From RGEC01 sp964475595 (lineage in GTDB: Bacteria > Bacteroidota > Bacteroidia > NS11-12g > UBA955), in NCBI GenBank assembly GCA_964475595.1, contig CAYYXG010000011.1:24728-88727 (forward strand): DNA of 64,000 nt. The letters are read 5' to 3'. The translations under genes and the position numbers were made by a program. Of this stretch, positions 19,801-28,632 are shown in pieces (within the stretch, counting starts at the first letter, position 1; every line of letters starts with the position of its first letter). The notes under the pieces are model-generated. The model searched no databases. It was not told where the DNA came from and was given only the letters and a program-made list of their open reading frames with translations.

Positions 19801-20912
19801 ATTATGTACTGACCTATACGGTAAAAGACAAAGTGGGTTTGACAGCCACTGTAAAAAGAACGGTGAAGGTACGCGACACTAAGGGTCCTGGTATTTTTAT
19901 CGGTGGCACTCGCATTTTGGATAGTCAGGTAGTTCAGGTACAGATTGGTACCATTTTCACCGATTATGTATATGCAGAAGACGATTGCAATGGGTACACA
20001 GAAATACGCAAAATGCCGGGTTCTAAAGGCACTGTAAATTCTACAGCCAAGGGATCGTACCCAACCCGATACTTTGCTACCGATATAAACGGAAACGTAT
20101 CTCCTGAAAATGGCTACACACTGATTTACAAGGTTGACGATTTTGTGGCCCCTGAAATTGAGCTGAACACCCACGATACCATCTATCATGATGTGAAGAC
20201 CGATTACGTTTCACGCAGCGTAACCATCCGCGAGAATTATTCATCGCCATTATTGGTTAAAACCAGTAAGAGCAGCAACGTAAATGAGAATGTACTGGGA
20301 GAATATCAGGAAGTATTTACGGCAGAAGATGAGAGTGGAAACAAGGCGATTAAAACCCGAGTGGTGAGGGTAGTGGATCGCATAGCTCCTGATTTACTGG
20401 GTGGTAATATCACAACTTGTGTGGGCGACCCCTTCTGGGCGATGAGCGGATTGCATGTTATGGATAATTATTATGATTCAGCAACGTTGATGCCTAGGGT
20501 GAAAGTGGTTAGTCACAACGTAAATATTTGGGTAAAGGGCATTTACTTCATCAATTATTCATTGACCGACCCAAGCGGCAACGCCTCTAAGATGATGAGC
20601 CGTGATGTGCATGTGGTACCACAGGGCGATTGTTCCAGCATTTATGCAGGGGTTGCTGATTTGGCTGCCGATGGTATCCGTGTATTCCCCAATCCAACCA
20701 CCGGGGCGGTGCAGATAGATGCAGGTAAACTGCAGCGCAACATTACGTCTGTGGAAGTTTGGGATCAAAGCGGCCGCATGCTGAAACGTGTGGTTCCAAC
20801 CAGCACAGATATTGCTACCCTACAGCTCAGCGAATATGCAGACGGAGTATATACCATAAAAATTAAGTCGGCTGACCGCACCTGGGTTAAGCCGGTGATA
20901 CTGAATAAATAA
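16887..20912 (+). CDS. Giant T9SS surface protein C (GEVED/PKD/CUB-like/DUF5011)
   Basis: This 1341-aa protein starts with the ATG at 16887 (a TTG six bases upstream is less likely) and a signal peptide ending near VNAQ. It has the same modules as protein B: GEVED-like with WYGGDL and VGIWLDQDF, PKD-like pair, CUB-like with DHAGPSQNY, PKD/Ig-like pair, GEVED with WIDYNIDGDFDDAEE and GEFEDYAITL, DUF5011-like repeats and a T9SS CTD. It has one fewer C-terminal repeat than B. Its CTD (VFPNPTTGAVQID, DQSGRMLKR, YADGVYTIKI) is clearly different from the near-identical CTDs of A and B. A role as an exported surface adhesin or matrix protein is inferred. Confidence 0.87.
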   Translation: MRIKLLKQIIGFAVIFGFTIADVNAQCSANNSWGCGGWYGGDLQSIVVKDAAGGTLASYTGLGCASSNRTLNSGKPIDLLAGQQITIEVANSGGNWSTGVGIWLDQDFNGSFSSSECILSPTSTFYTTSSNPSAPSRVTITLPCWSGSGKSWLRFRSLSHYTYGLGTGSGCGTVTGYGSINDIEVNLKRLPNPVSDFNVPRGPNYERTTIKFPASSQSAAYTYSWTFAGPNVTVVNNNSSVGQAKWSPVSPPSTHDVTLNVSYCGVSATKTKQITIEQPKAPPVADFIAKKNSVEIYNNAELVDLSTNGPYSWVWEAVSPAGNLYTSGQQNPLFFLDEVGKWNFCLTSQNGLGVSSKVCKNQYVECTPPTEYYMGPQTVGESSIGMLYDHAGPSQNYTNNRRNSIDYFLIKPCDAKEIRLKFKSLRFCDNGDILRIYDSEFADPAKQLSPSNGITGSNWNFYRTQTFKATSGRMYLTFESNSSCTDSGFIAVWESDRAKPTPTVSSFTNKYDTIAEGVNLAFINKTSITGTPNWSWRVNNTEESTSKEFSRTFTSAGAQRVCLVAGNCSSSDTFCKTISVVPPSSSMAKLDFVTDKVRVVPNETVTLTAETNFADNLEWVITPNSYTMVSGNLIGNSSQIQFKPTSGGCFTVELKGYNSLLGFGTAKTVLKKEIVCAVDYCTPVVDLTNEDVGINLVELLEQDTHRINKTSGSGVSYSNFMSTDKATLNFGASYKVKVSRFTNINPINYKVWIDYNIDGDFDDAEETVLSSGKISGFTDSATFKVPPFVRAFEGQTRMRVGASYGSLDNYPCGVNVVGEFEDYAITLLRDNSKPEITLLGGDTIYVEKIGTSGGCWSEAKKTTYMGEDGHEGDLTDSVKITGTFDCSVAGTYKLDFNLTDASGNMADKKSRILIVENDRTRPAITLRGKALENIEQCGNFYDSMATAFDKTDGDLTDSIKVIGSVNTNVIGDYVLTYTVKDKVGLTATVKRTVKVRDTKGPGIFIGGTRILDSQVVQVQIGTIFTDYVYAEDDCNGYTEIRKMPGSKGTVNSTAKGSYPTRYFATDINGNVSPENGYTLIYKVDDFVAPEIELNTHDTIYHDVKTDYVSRSVTIRENYSSPLLVKTSKSSNVNENVLGEYQEVFTAEDESGNKAIKTRVVRVVDRIAPDLLGGNITTCVGDPFWAMSGLHVMDNYYDSATLMPRVKVVSHNVNIWVKGIYFINYSLTDPSGNASKMMSRDVHVVPQGDCSSIYAGVADLAADGIRVFPNPTTGAVQIDAGKLQRNITSVEVWDQSGRMLKRVVPTSTDIATLQLSEYADGVYTIKIKSADRTWVKPVILNK

Positions 20913-20935
20913 ACAAGCTGTTTAATCACAAAAAA

Positions 20936-20961
20936 CCCGACAATGGATTGTCGGGTTTTTT
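20936..20961 (+). terminator. Rho-independent terminator after surface protein C
   Basis: CCCGACAA (20936-20943), loop TGGA, TTGTCGGG (20948-20955), preceded by A-rich sequence and followed by T6. The long flanking A and T tracts may let it act in both directions, also ending transcription of the convergent lysC gene. Confidence 0.93.
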
Positions 20962-21026
20962 GTTTGAGGTTTTGCTACCTCTGTTACGATTATTTTAAAG
21001 CCAATTTTTAGTTTTACAGCAACAAT

Positions 21027-22292
21027 TCACCCTCGTATAACGAAGTGTGAGGTATTGCCTGTGTTTTGTTCCAGGATGACCTCTTTTTGGCCTAAAACGG
21101 CATTTTTAGCGCCTTCAGTTGCATTGTAAATGGTGATGAGATCCAGAGACTCGGTAATGTGGGTTTCAAGGCCCAGTTTATCCAGTTCGGAAATCAGGTG
21201 CTGCATTTTGTTTTCTTTATCATCTGCCACAAATCTGAAACTGATGGCTGAGTTTTGAATAATATTGCATCGAACCTTGAAGGTGGCCAGGAGGCGAAAG
21301 ATATGTTCCAGGTTTTGTTCCACAATAAAGGTAAAATCACGGGTTTTTAACTCAACCAGGACCTGGTTGTTTTTAAAAATATAGCATGGAACCGACAGGG
21401 CTGCACTTTGATTACTCACACAAGTCCCTTCATGCAAGGGTTGAATGAACGATTTAACCAATAGCGGAATATGCTTTGCCATAAGCGGCTGTATGGTTTT
21501 GGGGTGGATTACGGAAGCGCCGTAATAAGCGAGTTCAATGGCATCCGAATAGCTTAGTTGGGGTATAAGTATCGCATTGTCTATTTTCTTGGGGTCTGCA
21601 TTCATAACCCCGGCTACATCTTTCCAGATGGTAACGGATTCAGCATTGAGGCAGTAAGCGTAAATGGCCGCAGAATAATCGCTCCCTTCACGGCCAAGGG
21701 TAGTGGTTTCATTGAGAGGACCTCTGCCGATAAATCCCTGCGTAATAACGGGGTGTCTTTCCGCAAGCGGCTTGAGTTTTTTGGCAATAATTTTTTCAGT
21801 TTCATCCCATTGAATGCGTGCATCCCTGTATCGATCATCTGTGAGAATAAAATTACGGCTGTCAATCCACTGGTTTTTTATTCCCTTGTTCAGCAAATAA
21901 TGGCTCACAATTTTCGTGCTGATCAATTCGCCAAAAGAAACAATCTGATCGTAAACAAAATCATATTCTTCGGGGGTTACCGGCGTTTCTGCCAGGCATT
22001 CCAGTTCCAGAAAAAGATTTTCTATGTCATTGGTCATGGCAGTGGAACTGGTAGCATCCAGATGCGCCAGAATGGAATAGTGGTAATCTTTTAATTCTTT
22101 AATCAGCGCAGCTATTTCACCGGTTTTGTACACGCATGCATGGACGATTTTTTCCAAATGGTTGGTGCTTTTTCCCATCGCGCTGATAACCACCACCAGG
22201 TTTTCTCCGCTGTGGTTTACGATGATATTGGCTACATTTTTAATTCCATCGGCATCTTTCACTGATGCTCCGCCAAACTTGAATATTTTCAT
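21027..22292 (-). CDS. lysC: Aspartate kinase (monofunctional)
   Basis: This 421-aa enzyme phosphorylates aspartate, the first step toward lysine, threonine, methionine and diaminopimelate. The kinase motif KFGGASVKD is at residues 5-13, and the substrate-binding segment TTLGREGSDYSAA lies near 213-225. The remaining about 130 residues form an ACT-type regulatory region, so feedback control is expected but the effector is not readable. No homoserine dehydrogenase domain is fused. The gene is convergent with the surface-protein cluster and divergent from fbp. Confidence 0.92.
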   Translation of the reverse strand: MKIFKFGGASVKDADGIKNVANIIVNHSGENLVVVISAMGKSTNHLEKIVHACVYKTGEIAALIKELKDYHYSILAHLDATSSTAMTNDIENLFLELECLAETPVTPEEYDFVYDQIVSFGELISTKIVSHYLLNKGIKNQWIDSRNFILTDDRYRDARIQWDETEKIIAKKLKPLAERHPVITQGFIGRGPLNETTTLGREGSDYSAAIYAYCLNAESVTIWKDVAGVMNADPKKIDNAILIPQLSYSDAIELAYYGASVIHPKTIQPLMAKHIPLLVKSFIQPLHEGTCVSNQSAALSVPCYIFKNNQVLVELKTRDFTFIVEQNLEHIFRLLATFKVRCNIIQNSAISFRFVADDKENKMQHLISELDKLGLETHITESLDLITIYNATEGAKNAVLGQKEVILEQNTGNTSHFVIRG

Positions 22293-22329
22293 TTTAATTG
22301 GGAAAGACGAACTGCCTGTTGTTTTTTTG

Positions 22330-22356
22330 CAAAGTTAAATATCAAACTACCCCAAA
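22330..22356 (-). promoter_or_regulatory. Promoter of lysC
   Basis: On the minus strand TAACTTTG (22337-22330) is a perfect -7 element. TTTG at 22356-22353 is a possible -33 element, with a spacer of 15 bp, somewhat short. The leader to the ATG is about 37 bases. Confidence 0.55.
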
Positions 22357-22368
22357 ACTAAATAATTT

Positions 22369-23373
22369 ATGGCACTAAAAGGATTGGTTACGCTGGAACA
22401 GTTTATTGTAGATCAGCAGGCACTGTATAAGGATGCGACCGGAGCGTTCAGCAAAATGTTCCGTGCTTTGGAATTGGGGGCGAAAATGGTAAACCGGGAT
22501 GTGAGAAAGGCCGGATTGGTAGATATTTTAGGCGATATGGGTTCCATGAATGTTCAGGGGGAGTTTCAGAAAAAGCTGGATGTGGTGGCCGATATTACCT
22601 TTATTGAGGTGCTTAGCAGGTGTGGAGAGGTTTGCGCCGTGATTAGCGAAGAGCAGGATCATGCCATATTTATAGAAGGATGTGAGCACAAAGAATATTA
22701 CGTGGCTATAGACCCGTTGGATGGAAGCACAAACATTGATGTAAATGCCAGCATTGGTACTATATTTTCTATTTATCGCAGAAAGGATACCACGCGTGCA
22801 CCCCAAACAGAAGATTGCCTTCAGCGCGGGTCAGAGCAGATTGCTGCCGGATATTTTCTGTATGGAACCAGTACTATGTTGATTTACACCACCGGCAATG
22901 GTGTTAATGGATTCACCCTCGATGACACCCTGCAGGAGTTTTGTCTGTCTCATGAAAACATTCAAATTCCGAAAAATGGGGCCACCTTTTCTCTGAATGA
23001 AGGCAATACCGCTGATTTTCCGGAAGGGGTGAGGCAATACATAGCGTGGTGTAAAGAAAAAGATAAGGAGACCGGTAGGCCGTATGGTGCGCGCTATATT
23101 GGTAGTTTAATCGCCGATGTGCATAGGAATTTGTTGAGGGGAGGAATTTTTATTTATCCGGGAACTGAAAAGAAACCCAATGGTAAGCTGCGCCTGATTT
23201 ACGAGTGCAATACCATGGCATTTATTGTGGAGCAGGCCGGAGGAATGGCCCACTCGGGGCACGAGCGCATCATGGATATTCTCCCCACTGAATTGCATCA
23301 GCGCTCTCCGTTATTTATCGGGAGTACAGAAATGGTCAATCAGGCCCTGGAATATCTGCATCGTTTTTCCTGA
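22369..23373 (+). CDS. fbp: Class I fructose-1,6-bisphosphatase
   Basis: This 334-aa enzyme hydrolyses fructose 1,6-bisphosphate to fructose 6-phosphate in gluconeogenesis. The metal-binding signature DPLDGSTNID begins near residue 115, and the substrate region GARYIGSLIADVHRNLLRGG is near 240. The C-terminal KLRLIYECNTMAF segment is also typical of class I enzymes. Its length matches E. coli Fbp (332 aa). It is divergent from lysC, and its stop abuts the end of the convergent recO gene with no intervening base. Confidence 0.95.
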   Translation: MALKGLVTLEQFIVDQQALYKDATGAFSKMFRALELGAKMVNRDVRKAGLVDILGDMGSMNVQGEFQKKLDVVADITFIEVLSRCGEVCAVISEEQDHAIFIEGCEHKEYYVAIDPLDGSTNIDVNASIGTIFSIYRRKDTTRAPQTEDCLQRGSEQIAAGYFLYGTSTMLIYTTGNGVNGFTLDDTLQEFCLSHENIQIPKNGATFSLNEGNTADFPEGVRQYIAWCKEKDKETGRPYGARYIGSLIADVHRNLLRGGIFIYPGTEKKPNGKLRLIYECNTMAFIVEQAGGMAHSGHERIMDILPTELHQRSPLFIGSTEMVNQALEYLHRFS

Positions 23374-24042
23374 TCAGTCATCCAATACATCCAGTAGAAC
23401 CCGAAAGGTTTTAACCTCTTTTCCGGGAAAAACGGTGTTACCCATATATTGGATCAGTTCTTCTGCCATTTTTCTGCGTGTAAAACGGTCAGAGGAAGGG
23501 TTTTCCTTATTGAGAAGCTGCTGCAGTATAATACGATTGTTTACTTCGGTAAATGTTCCAGGCCACCCTGTTTCCATAAATTGTTTGTTTTCCTGTAAAG
23601 AAACAGCATGCCCTGCCGATTCACATAGTTGAATCATGAAACGATGTAAAAACCATAAGTCGGGCTCGCTTTTTCTGTAAAGCCGCGAAAAAGCTGTTTT
23701 TACAGATAAAAAGAGGTTCTCATCGGGCATGGCATCCGGCAGAGTATTTCGAATCAATTCTGTGCATATCAGGGCCATGTTATTGGATAGGAAGTCTTCG
23801 GGCATAAAGGGTTCGGTAGCCTTGATTTCCTTTGCCCTCAAGAGGTTTTGTTTTTCTGAAAAATAAAATATCGTTTCTAAAAAAGTGCCGGGTCTTAGCA
23901 AGGCGCTTTTCCCTTTTTTCCCTTGAACCCCGGAGAAAATAAAAGCCAGAATGCCGTGTGATTGACAGAATAAATGGACTACGGCAGAATTTTCGCCGTA
24001 GGGGATTTTATGTAAAACAAGTGCCTCTGTTTTTACCAGCAT
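23374..24042 (-). CDS. recO: DNA repair protein RecO
   Basis: This 222-aa protein fits RecO: an N-terminal OB fold (about residues 1-80, VKTEALVLHKIPYGENSAVV and FSGVQGKKGK) followed by a helical domain. RecO acts with RecR to load RecA on SSB-coated single-stranded DNA. The C-terminal four-Cys zinc site seen in some RecO proteins is absent here. The ATG overlaps the TolB-like gene's stop by one base (TAATG), so the two are translationally coupled. Confidence 0.88.
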   Translation of the reverse strand: MLVKTEALVLHKIPYGENSAVVHLFCQSHGILAFIFSGVQGKKGKSALLRPGTFLETIFYFSEKQNLLRAKEIKATEPFMPEDFLSNNMALICTELIRNTLPDAMPDENLFLSVKTAFSRLYRKSEPDLWFLHRFMIQLCESAGHAVSLQENKQFMETGWPGTFTEVNNRIILQQLLNKENPSSDRFTRRKMAEELIQYMGNTVFPGKEVKTFRVLLDVLDD

Positions 24043-25109
24043 TAGTCAATCCAGTCGGCAACGAACAGGTTGGTTGCCCTGCCGCCGCCATTATTTCTGT
24101 TTGACGAAAATACCAATTGTTTTCCATTGGGCGAAAACATTGGGAAAGAATTGAAAATGCTTTCGGTGGTAACCTGCTCCAGGTTATTACCATCTTCGTC
24201 AATCATGTATAGCTGGAAGTCATAGCCTCGGGTGCTCTTGTGGTTGCTGGAAAATATGATTTTCTTATTCCCGGGATGATAAAAAGGCGCCCAGTTGGCC
24301 TTACCCAGAGAAGTAACCTGTTTAAGGCCTGAGCCATCAGCATTGATGGTATAGATTTCCATGTGGGTGGGCTCTACCAAATCTTTTGCGAGCAGGTCGG
24401 TATATTTTTTAATTTCTTCTGCGGTTTTTGGTCTGCTGCTGCGAAATACAATTTTTTTGCTGTCGGGACTGAAAAATGCCCCACCATCATAGCCGAGACC
24501 GAAAGTGAGTTGTTTTTGGTTTTGGCCATCTATATCCATAATCCATAATTCAAGGTCGCCGCTTCTAGTGCTGGTAAAAACTATTTTTTTACCGTCCGGT
24601 GAAACCGTGGCTTCGGCGTCATAGCCGGGTGTTGAAGTAAGCTGATTTTTGATTTTTCCGGTAAGGTCTGATACAAAAATGTCATAGCTCTTGTAGATTG
24701 GCCATACGTATGCCCCTGTGGCTTCCGGCGGGAGTGGACAGAATTTATTGTCTAGGTGTGTGCTGGCGAAAAGTATGTGCCTGTTATCCGGCATAAAATA
24801 CGAGCATGTGGTGCGACCTTCGCCGGTGCTAATGAGATTGGGTCTGAATGTAGAATCACTGAATTGAGAGAGTTTGCCGGTAAATATTTGATCACATTGA
24901 ACGCCCCAAGCCGGATTGTTGCTCTGAAAGGTGAGTTGTTTGCCATCAAAACTCCAGTATGCTTCGGCATTGTCGCCACCGAATGTAAGTTGTCGTATGT
25001 TTTTGAGATGTATTTCTTGCTCACCGGATGGAAGGGTTTTTATGGTGTTTTTTGTGGCACAGCCCAAACAAAACAGGCAAATAGGAATCAAAAGTTTTGA
25101 ATAAATCAT
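24042..25109 (-). CDS. TolB-like beta-propeller lipoprotein (PD40 repeats)
   Basis: This 355-aa protein has a lipoprotein signal (LFCLGC, Cys near residue 18) and repeated PD40-type blades, such as AEAYWSFDGKQLTF, AEATVSPDGKKIVFTS, GGAFFSPDSKKIVFRS and FPMFSPNGKQLVFSS. This is the fold of TolB and related periplasmic propellers. In Gram-negative cells TolB acts in the Tol-Pal system, but no other tol genes are seen nearby, so a specific role is not assigned. It is the first gene of a unit with recO, preceded by a good -7 element at 25134-25127. Confidence 0.85.
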   Translation of the reverse strand: MIYSKLLIPICLFCLGCATKNTIKTLPSGEQEIHLKNIRQLTFGGDNAEAYWSFDGKQLTFQSNNPAWGVQCDQIFTGKLSQFSDSTFRPNLISTGEGRTTCSYFMPDNRHILFASTHLDNKFCPLPPEATGAYVWPIYKSYDIFVSDLTGKIKNQLTSTPGYDAEATVSPDGKKIVFTSTRSGDLELWIMDIDGQNQKQLTFGLGYDGGAFFSPDSKKIVFRSSRPKTAEEIKKYTDLLAKDLVEPTHMEIYTINADGSGLKQVTSLGKANWAPFYHPGNKKIIFSSNHKSTRGYDFQLYMIDEDGNNLEQVTTESIFNSFPMFSPNGKQLVFSSNRNNGGGRATNLFVADWID

Positions 25110-25126
25110 AGATTGAGGAGGGGCCG

Positions 25127-25134
25127 CAAAAGTA
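25127..25134 (-). promoter_or_regulatory. -7 element of the TolB-like/recO unit
   Basis: TACTTTTG on the minus strand (25134-25127) is a perfect TAnnTTTG, 17 bases before the ATG at 25109. Confidence 0.5.
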
Positions 25135-25169
25135 GGACTTAAAGGACGAAGTAAGAAGATTGATTGGGG

Positions 25170-26201
25170 TTATTTCAACAACTCCCAGGCGATTTTTGGA
25201 AAGCCCTTTTCACCTTTATCATTGTAAAAATCAACAAAACGCATTTTGAAATAGTTGCCCTTAGCATCCAGAATGATAAATATCTTCTTTTGATTGATGG
25301 TATATTTATTGGCAGTCAGACTCCATGTTTTCCAGTCGTAACCAATTTCATTAAGAAAATTACTTAGCACGAGTGATCGGGCGTAGTTCAAATCAATAGC
25401 ATTAAAATCAATCACATTGTTTAGTTCCAGCACCTTCACTTTATTAGGGTTTGTCAATACGCCTCTGAGAATGTAGGGCATGGTAGTTCCGAGTGTTTCC
25501 TCAGTAACCGTTTGTTTATAGGTAGTGATAACCATGTCCCAGTTATCGCGGGTTAATGGTTCATTAAAAACTTCTTTCTCCAAAGAGAAATTATAGTATG
25601 CATAATTGTATTCGTTTTTAACATTGATAAAAACGTCATTTCTGGGCACTGAATCTGTCAATAATCCCCATTGAAAATGGTAGGATGAACCTTCGCGGCC
25701 CAGCATTTTGAGTTTGATGAATTTTTTGTTTCCTAAGGTATCTGCACCGCGATTAATGATGTAAAGTCTGTTTTTAGGTTTTGCTTTACCGAGCTGATAG
25801 CTTTCCCAGCAGCCGGAGAATGAAAGAGAATCAGGGTGTCCGTTTGGGTTGTCAAAAGTCCAGTTGTAGCGGTTAATATCAATTTGCTTTATGTCTGCAA
25901 AATCAGCATTTTCAATATAGGTGACAGAAAATGCACTGTGTTTCCCGCAGTTTAATACGATCAGATTTTGTTCGCTCAATGAAAACCCTATATCCCACAG
26001 GCCAAACGGGTTGGATGCTGTTTTTTGGGTTGAGAATTCAAACCACAATTGATTTTCATAATTTTCACCCATGGCAAAGGTTGCGGATTGGGTTCCTACA
26101 GGAACTTCCGGCGCTATATAGAGGGGTTCATCCTTTTCGCATGATGTCAGGAAAAGCACTAATGCAATCAGCACAGTTCGATATAAATACAAGGCCCTCA
26201 T
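25170..26201 (-). CDS. HmuY-like heme-binding lipoprotein
   Basis: This 343-aa protein has a lipoprotein signal (FLTSC, Cys near residue 21). Two stretches match the HmuY hemophore family: LWFEFS...LWDIGF...VLNCG in the first half and IFIILDAKGNYFKMRF near the C-terminus. The extra length suggests a duplicated or expanded HmuY fold. HmuY proteins sit on the outer membrane surface and pass heme to a TonB-dependent receptor. The ATG overlaps the receptor's stop (ATGA), which supports a joint heme-uptake role. Heme ligand residues cannot be confirmed by eye. Confidence 0.75.
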   Translation of the reverse strand: MRALYLYRTVLIALVLFLTSCEKDEPLYIAPEVPVGTQSATFAMGENYENQLWFEFSTQKTASNPFGLWDIGFSLSEQNLIVLNCGKHSAFSVTYIENADFADIKQIDINRYNWTFDNPNGHPDSLSFSGCWESYQLGKAKPKNRLYIINRGADTLGNKKFIKLKMLGREGSSYHFQWGLLTDSVPRNDVFINVKNEYNYAYYNFSLEKEVFNEPLTRDNWDMVITTYKQTVTEETLGTTMPYILRGVLTNPNKVKVLELNNVIDFNAIDLNYARSLVLSNFLNEIGYDWKTWSLTANKYTINQKKIFIILDAKGNYFKMRFVDFYNDKGEKGFPKIAWELLK

Positions 26202-28623
26202 TTGATATCGTAGCTCAATCTTAAAAACAGGCTTCTACCCGGTGTTATGATGACATTCATGCCCTGCTCTGAATGTGGAGTGAGATTTCTTCTTGTGGAT
26301 GCCAGGGTGGTTACCCCCAGCAGGTTTTTTACGCCCATGCTCACATGCAGGTTGGCTTTTGGAAATGCTTTTTGTGCGGTAAAATCCATTAGGTAAAATC
26401 CTGCTGTACGATATCGCTGATAGTTTTCCATATAACCTACTGTGGGACTGGTATATCTACTCATTAGGGATACGGATGCTCGTTGTTTTGCAAATTTACG
26501 GGTGAAGTTGAGCGCAAATTGACCATTGATATAGGAACGTTGATTCACGGTGTCTGCCTGTTCCAAAAGGTCATAAACGGTGAGCAGTGTACCCGACATT
26601 TGCATGGTATAACGGGAATTATGGAACTCAAAATTTGTACTCAGGCCCTGTGAACGAAACCTCCCAATATTGATATAGGTATAATAGTTGGTATTGAAAT
26701 CAATGAGCGCCAGATTGATTTTGTTTTTAATGATATTATTAAACAATGAAAAACTGAAAATGGCACCAGAAGTGCTGGAAAAAGGATGTCGATAATCAAA
26801 AGATAGGATGAAATTATCGGATATTTCCGCTTTTAAACTATCATTTCCATGCACGTTGTGGCTCATATCTACAAAATAGAAATTCAGTTCTTTGAGCGAC
26901 GGAGCCCTAAAACCCTTGGCATAGCTGCCCCTAAAACACAAATGTTTTGAAAGGTTGTATTTTACCTGAAGGGAAGGAATCAAAGGCGCCAGGGTTGCCC
27001 GATTTCCGAATACATTGGATAAAACCGGGTTGCCGAACCTGGAATTATGCANNNNNNNNNNNNNNNNNNNNNNNNNNNNNNNNNNNNNNNNNNNNNNNNN
27101 NNNNNNNNNNNNNNNNNNNNNNNNNNNNNNNNNNNNNNNNNNNNNNNNNNNGCCCGATTTCCGAATACATTGGATAAAACCGGGTTGCCGAACCTGGAAT
27201 TATGCAGTATGCGTAGTGAAGGACGAATTTGCCATTCTTTACTTGGCGAATATTCCATGGATCCAAAAATGGCAAGATCGGTTATTCCCGGAAGGTCTGC
27301 AGGTATTCGTTTACCGGTTGCCGTTTCTCTCATGAAATCGTAACCTGCGGTCCACGAAACGGTATTAGCAGGATTATTATTGGTGTACACACCCCGTGAA
27401 TTCACCATGGTAAAAATAGACGTGTCCTGGTCTTCAGGCCTGTAGGGTGTTTCAGCCCCGGTAACAAGATTGCGTTTTTGGGTGTTTTTGGCTCTGTTAA
27501 AATAGTTGAAAGCATTTTGCCATTCAAATCGGCTGAATGTATTTATTTTAAATACCGAATGAATTGTGTTGTCTAATCTGGTGGTGTAATAAACCGAATT
27601 GTAGCCGGTAACATTGGCAAGGCTATATTCTGCATCGCTGCGGTCTGTGAGTTTTTCCTGAAAAACCGATGATGTGAAACGGTGATTGCTGTTTTGGGTA
27701 TTTAAAAAAAGTGAGGCATCTGCAAATTGCTTGGTTTTGGGCTTCCAGTCAAAGCTCCGGGTTTGCATGTCAAAATCTCTGCCGGTGAAAAAATGGCGAC
27801 CTGCATTGATGGCAAATGGAGTTTTTGACGTGATTCTGCCGGTGATATTCGCGTCGTAATTGTAATTACTGACGGTTGACATGTAATCATGAAAAATATT
27901 GATTCGTGTGTTGAATCGCTGGTTGGGCGGGTTTTTTGTGATGATATTGATGACACCTCCCAGCGCATCGGTTCCGTAAACAACGCTCATTGGGCCTTCA
28001 ATAATTTCAACCCTTTCTACATTGCTGAGGATGATTTGCCCCAGGTCCACATTTCCATTGATTCTTCCTATCACAGGAATGCCATTGATTAATATCTTTA
28101 TATCTTGCCCTCCGATGCCCTGCATGATGGCATTGCTGCCCATTACCGCATCCTGGCCCACCTGAATGTTTGCCTCATTGAGCAACAGTTCTCCCAGGTT
28201 TTGTGCTCCCATTTGCAGTATTTTTTCTTTGGGAATTATCCGAATCAGGTAGGGGTTATCAGAAATTTGCCTGGGCCCTGTTGCACCGGTAACGGTAACC
28301 GGATTGATGAGCATGTTTTTTTGTCTTAGTAATACCTCAACATCATGATCCACCGCGGTGTAGGTGGCTTCAAAATTCATCATCGAATCTGTGGGTGAAA
28401 TGATGGTGAGTTTAAAAGCGCCGTTTTGATCCAGCTGAAAAAGCCCCTGAGCGTTGGTTTTACCCGTGATAAGAGGGGCTTGTGGCCTAAAATCTGCCAG
28501 CACATCTGCATTGGCTACGGGCGCTCCGAACTCATTGGTTACACGAATCATTCTCTGCTGAGCCAATAACAGGGAACCTGTAATCAGGCACAAAAAGAAT
28601 AATATCGGGTGTTTTAAGGACAA
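26198..28623 (-). CDS. TonB-dependent outer-membrane receptor, HmuR-like, interrupted by an assembly gap
   Basis: This is a TonB-dependent receptor. After a signal peptide it has a short beta-sandwich domain (IRVTNEFGAPVANADVLADF), a plug domain (PVTVTGATGPR ... VERVEIIEGPMSVVYGTDALGGVINIITK), and a barrel containing the FRAPSLKEL box of heme/siderophore receptors. The 100 N at 27052-27151 and a duplicated 55-bp flank break the frame as given. Removing 155 bases joins FGNR to ATLAPLIPSLQVKYN in one frame and gives a 756-aa protein, so the gene is almost certainly intact. The start is TTG at 28623, 9 bases after the upstream gene's stop. It is coupled to the HmuY-like gene. Confidence 0.88.
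26997..27051. repeat. Left copy of the 55-bp duplicate flanking the N gap
   Basis: These 55 bases are identical to 27152-27206 on the far side of the gap. An exact 55-base overlap of two contig ends is typical of a de Bruijn assembler k-mer and not of biology. Confidence 0.95.
27052..27151. other. Assembly gap (100 N)
   Basis: Exactly 100 N, the conventional filler for a gap of unknown size. The identical 55-bp flanks and the restored reading frame indicate the true gap is zero and the contigs overlap. Confidence 0.98.
27152..27206. repeat. Right copy of the 55-bp duplicate flanking the N gap
   Basis: Identical to 26997-27051. One copy is probably an artefact; the sequence encodes the HNSRFGNPVLSNVFGNR segment of the TonB receptor. 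Confidence 0.95.
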
Positions 28624-28632
28624 TAGCGTAGG

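Noticed and set aside
26980..27340. Open frames crossing the N run, and a truncated TonB receptor
   Set aside because: They arise from translating N and the artificial 55-bp duplicate; collapsing the gap restores one receptor.
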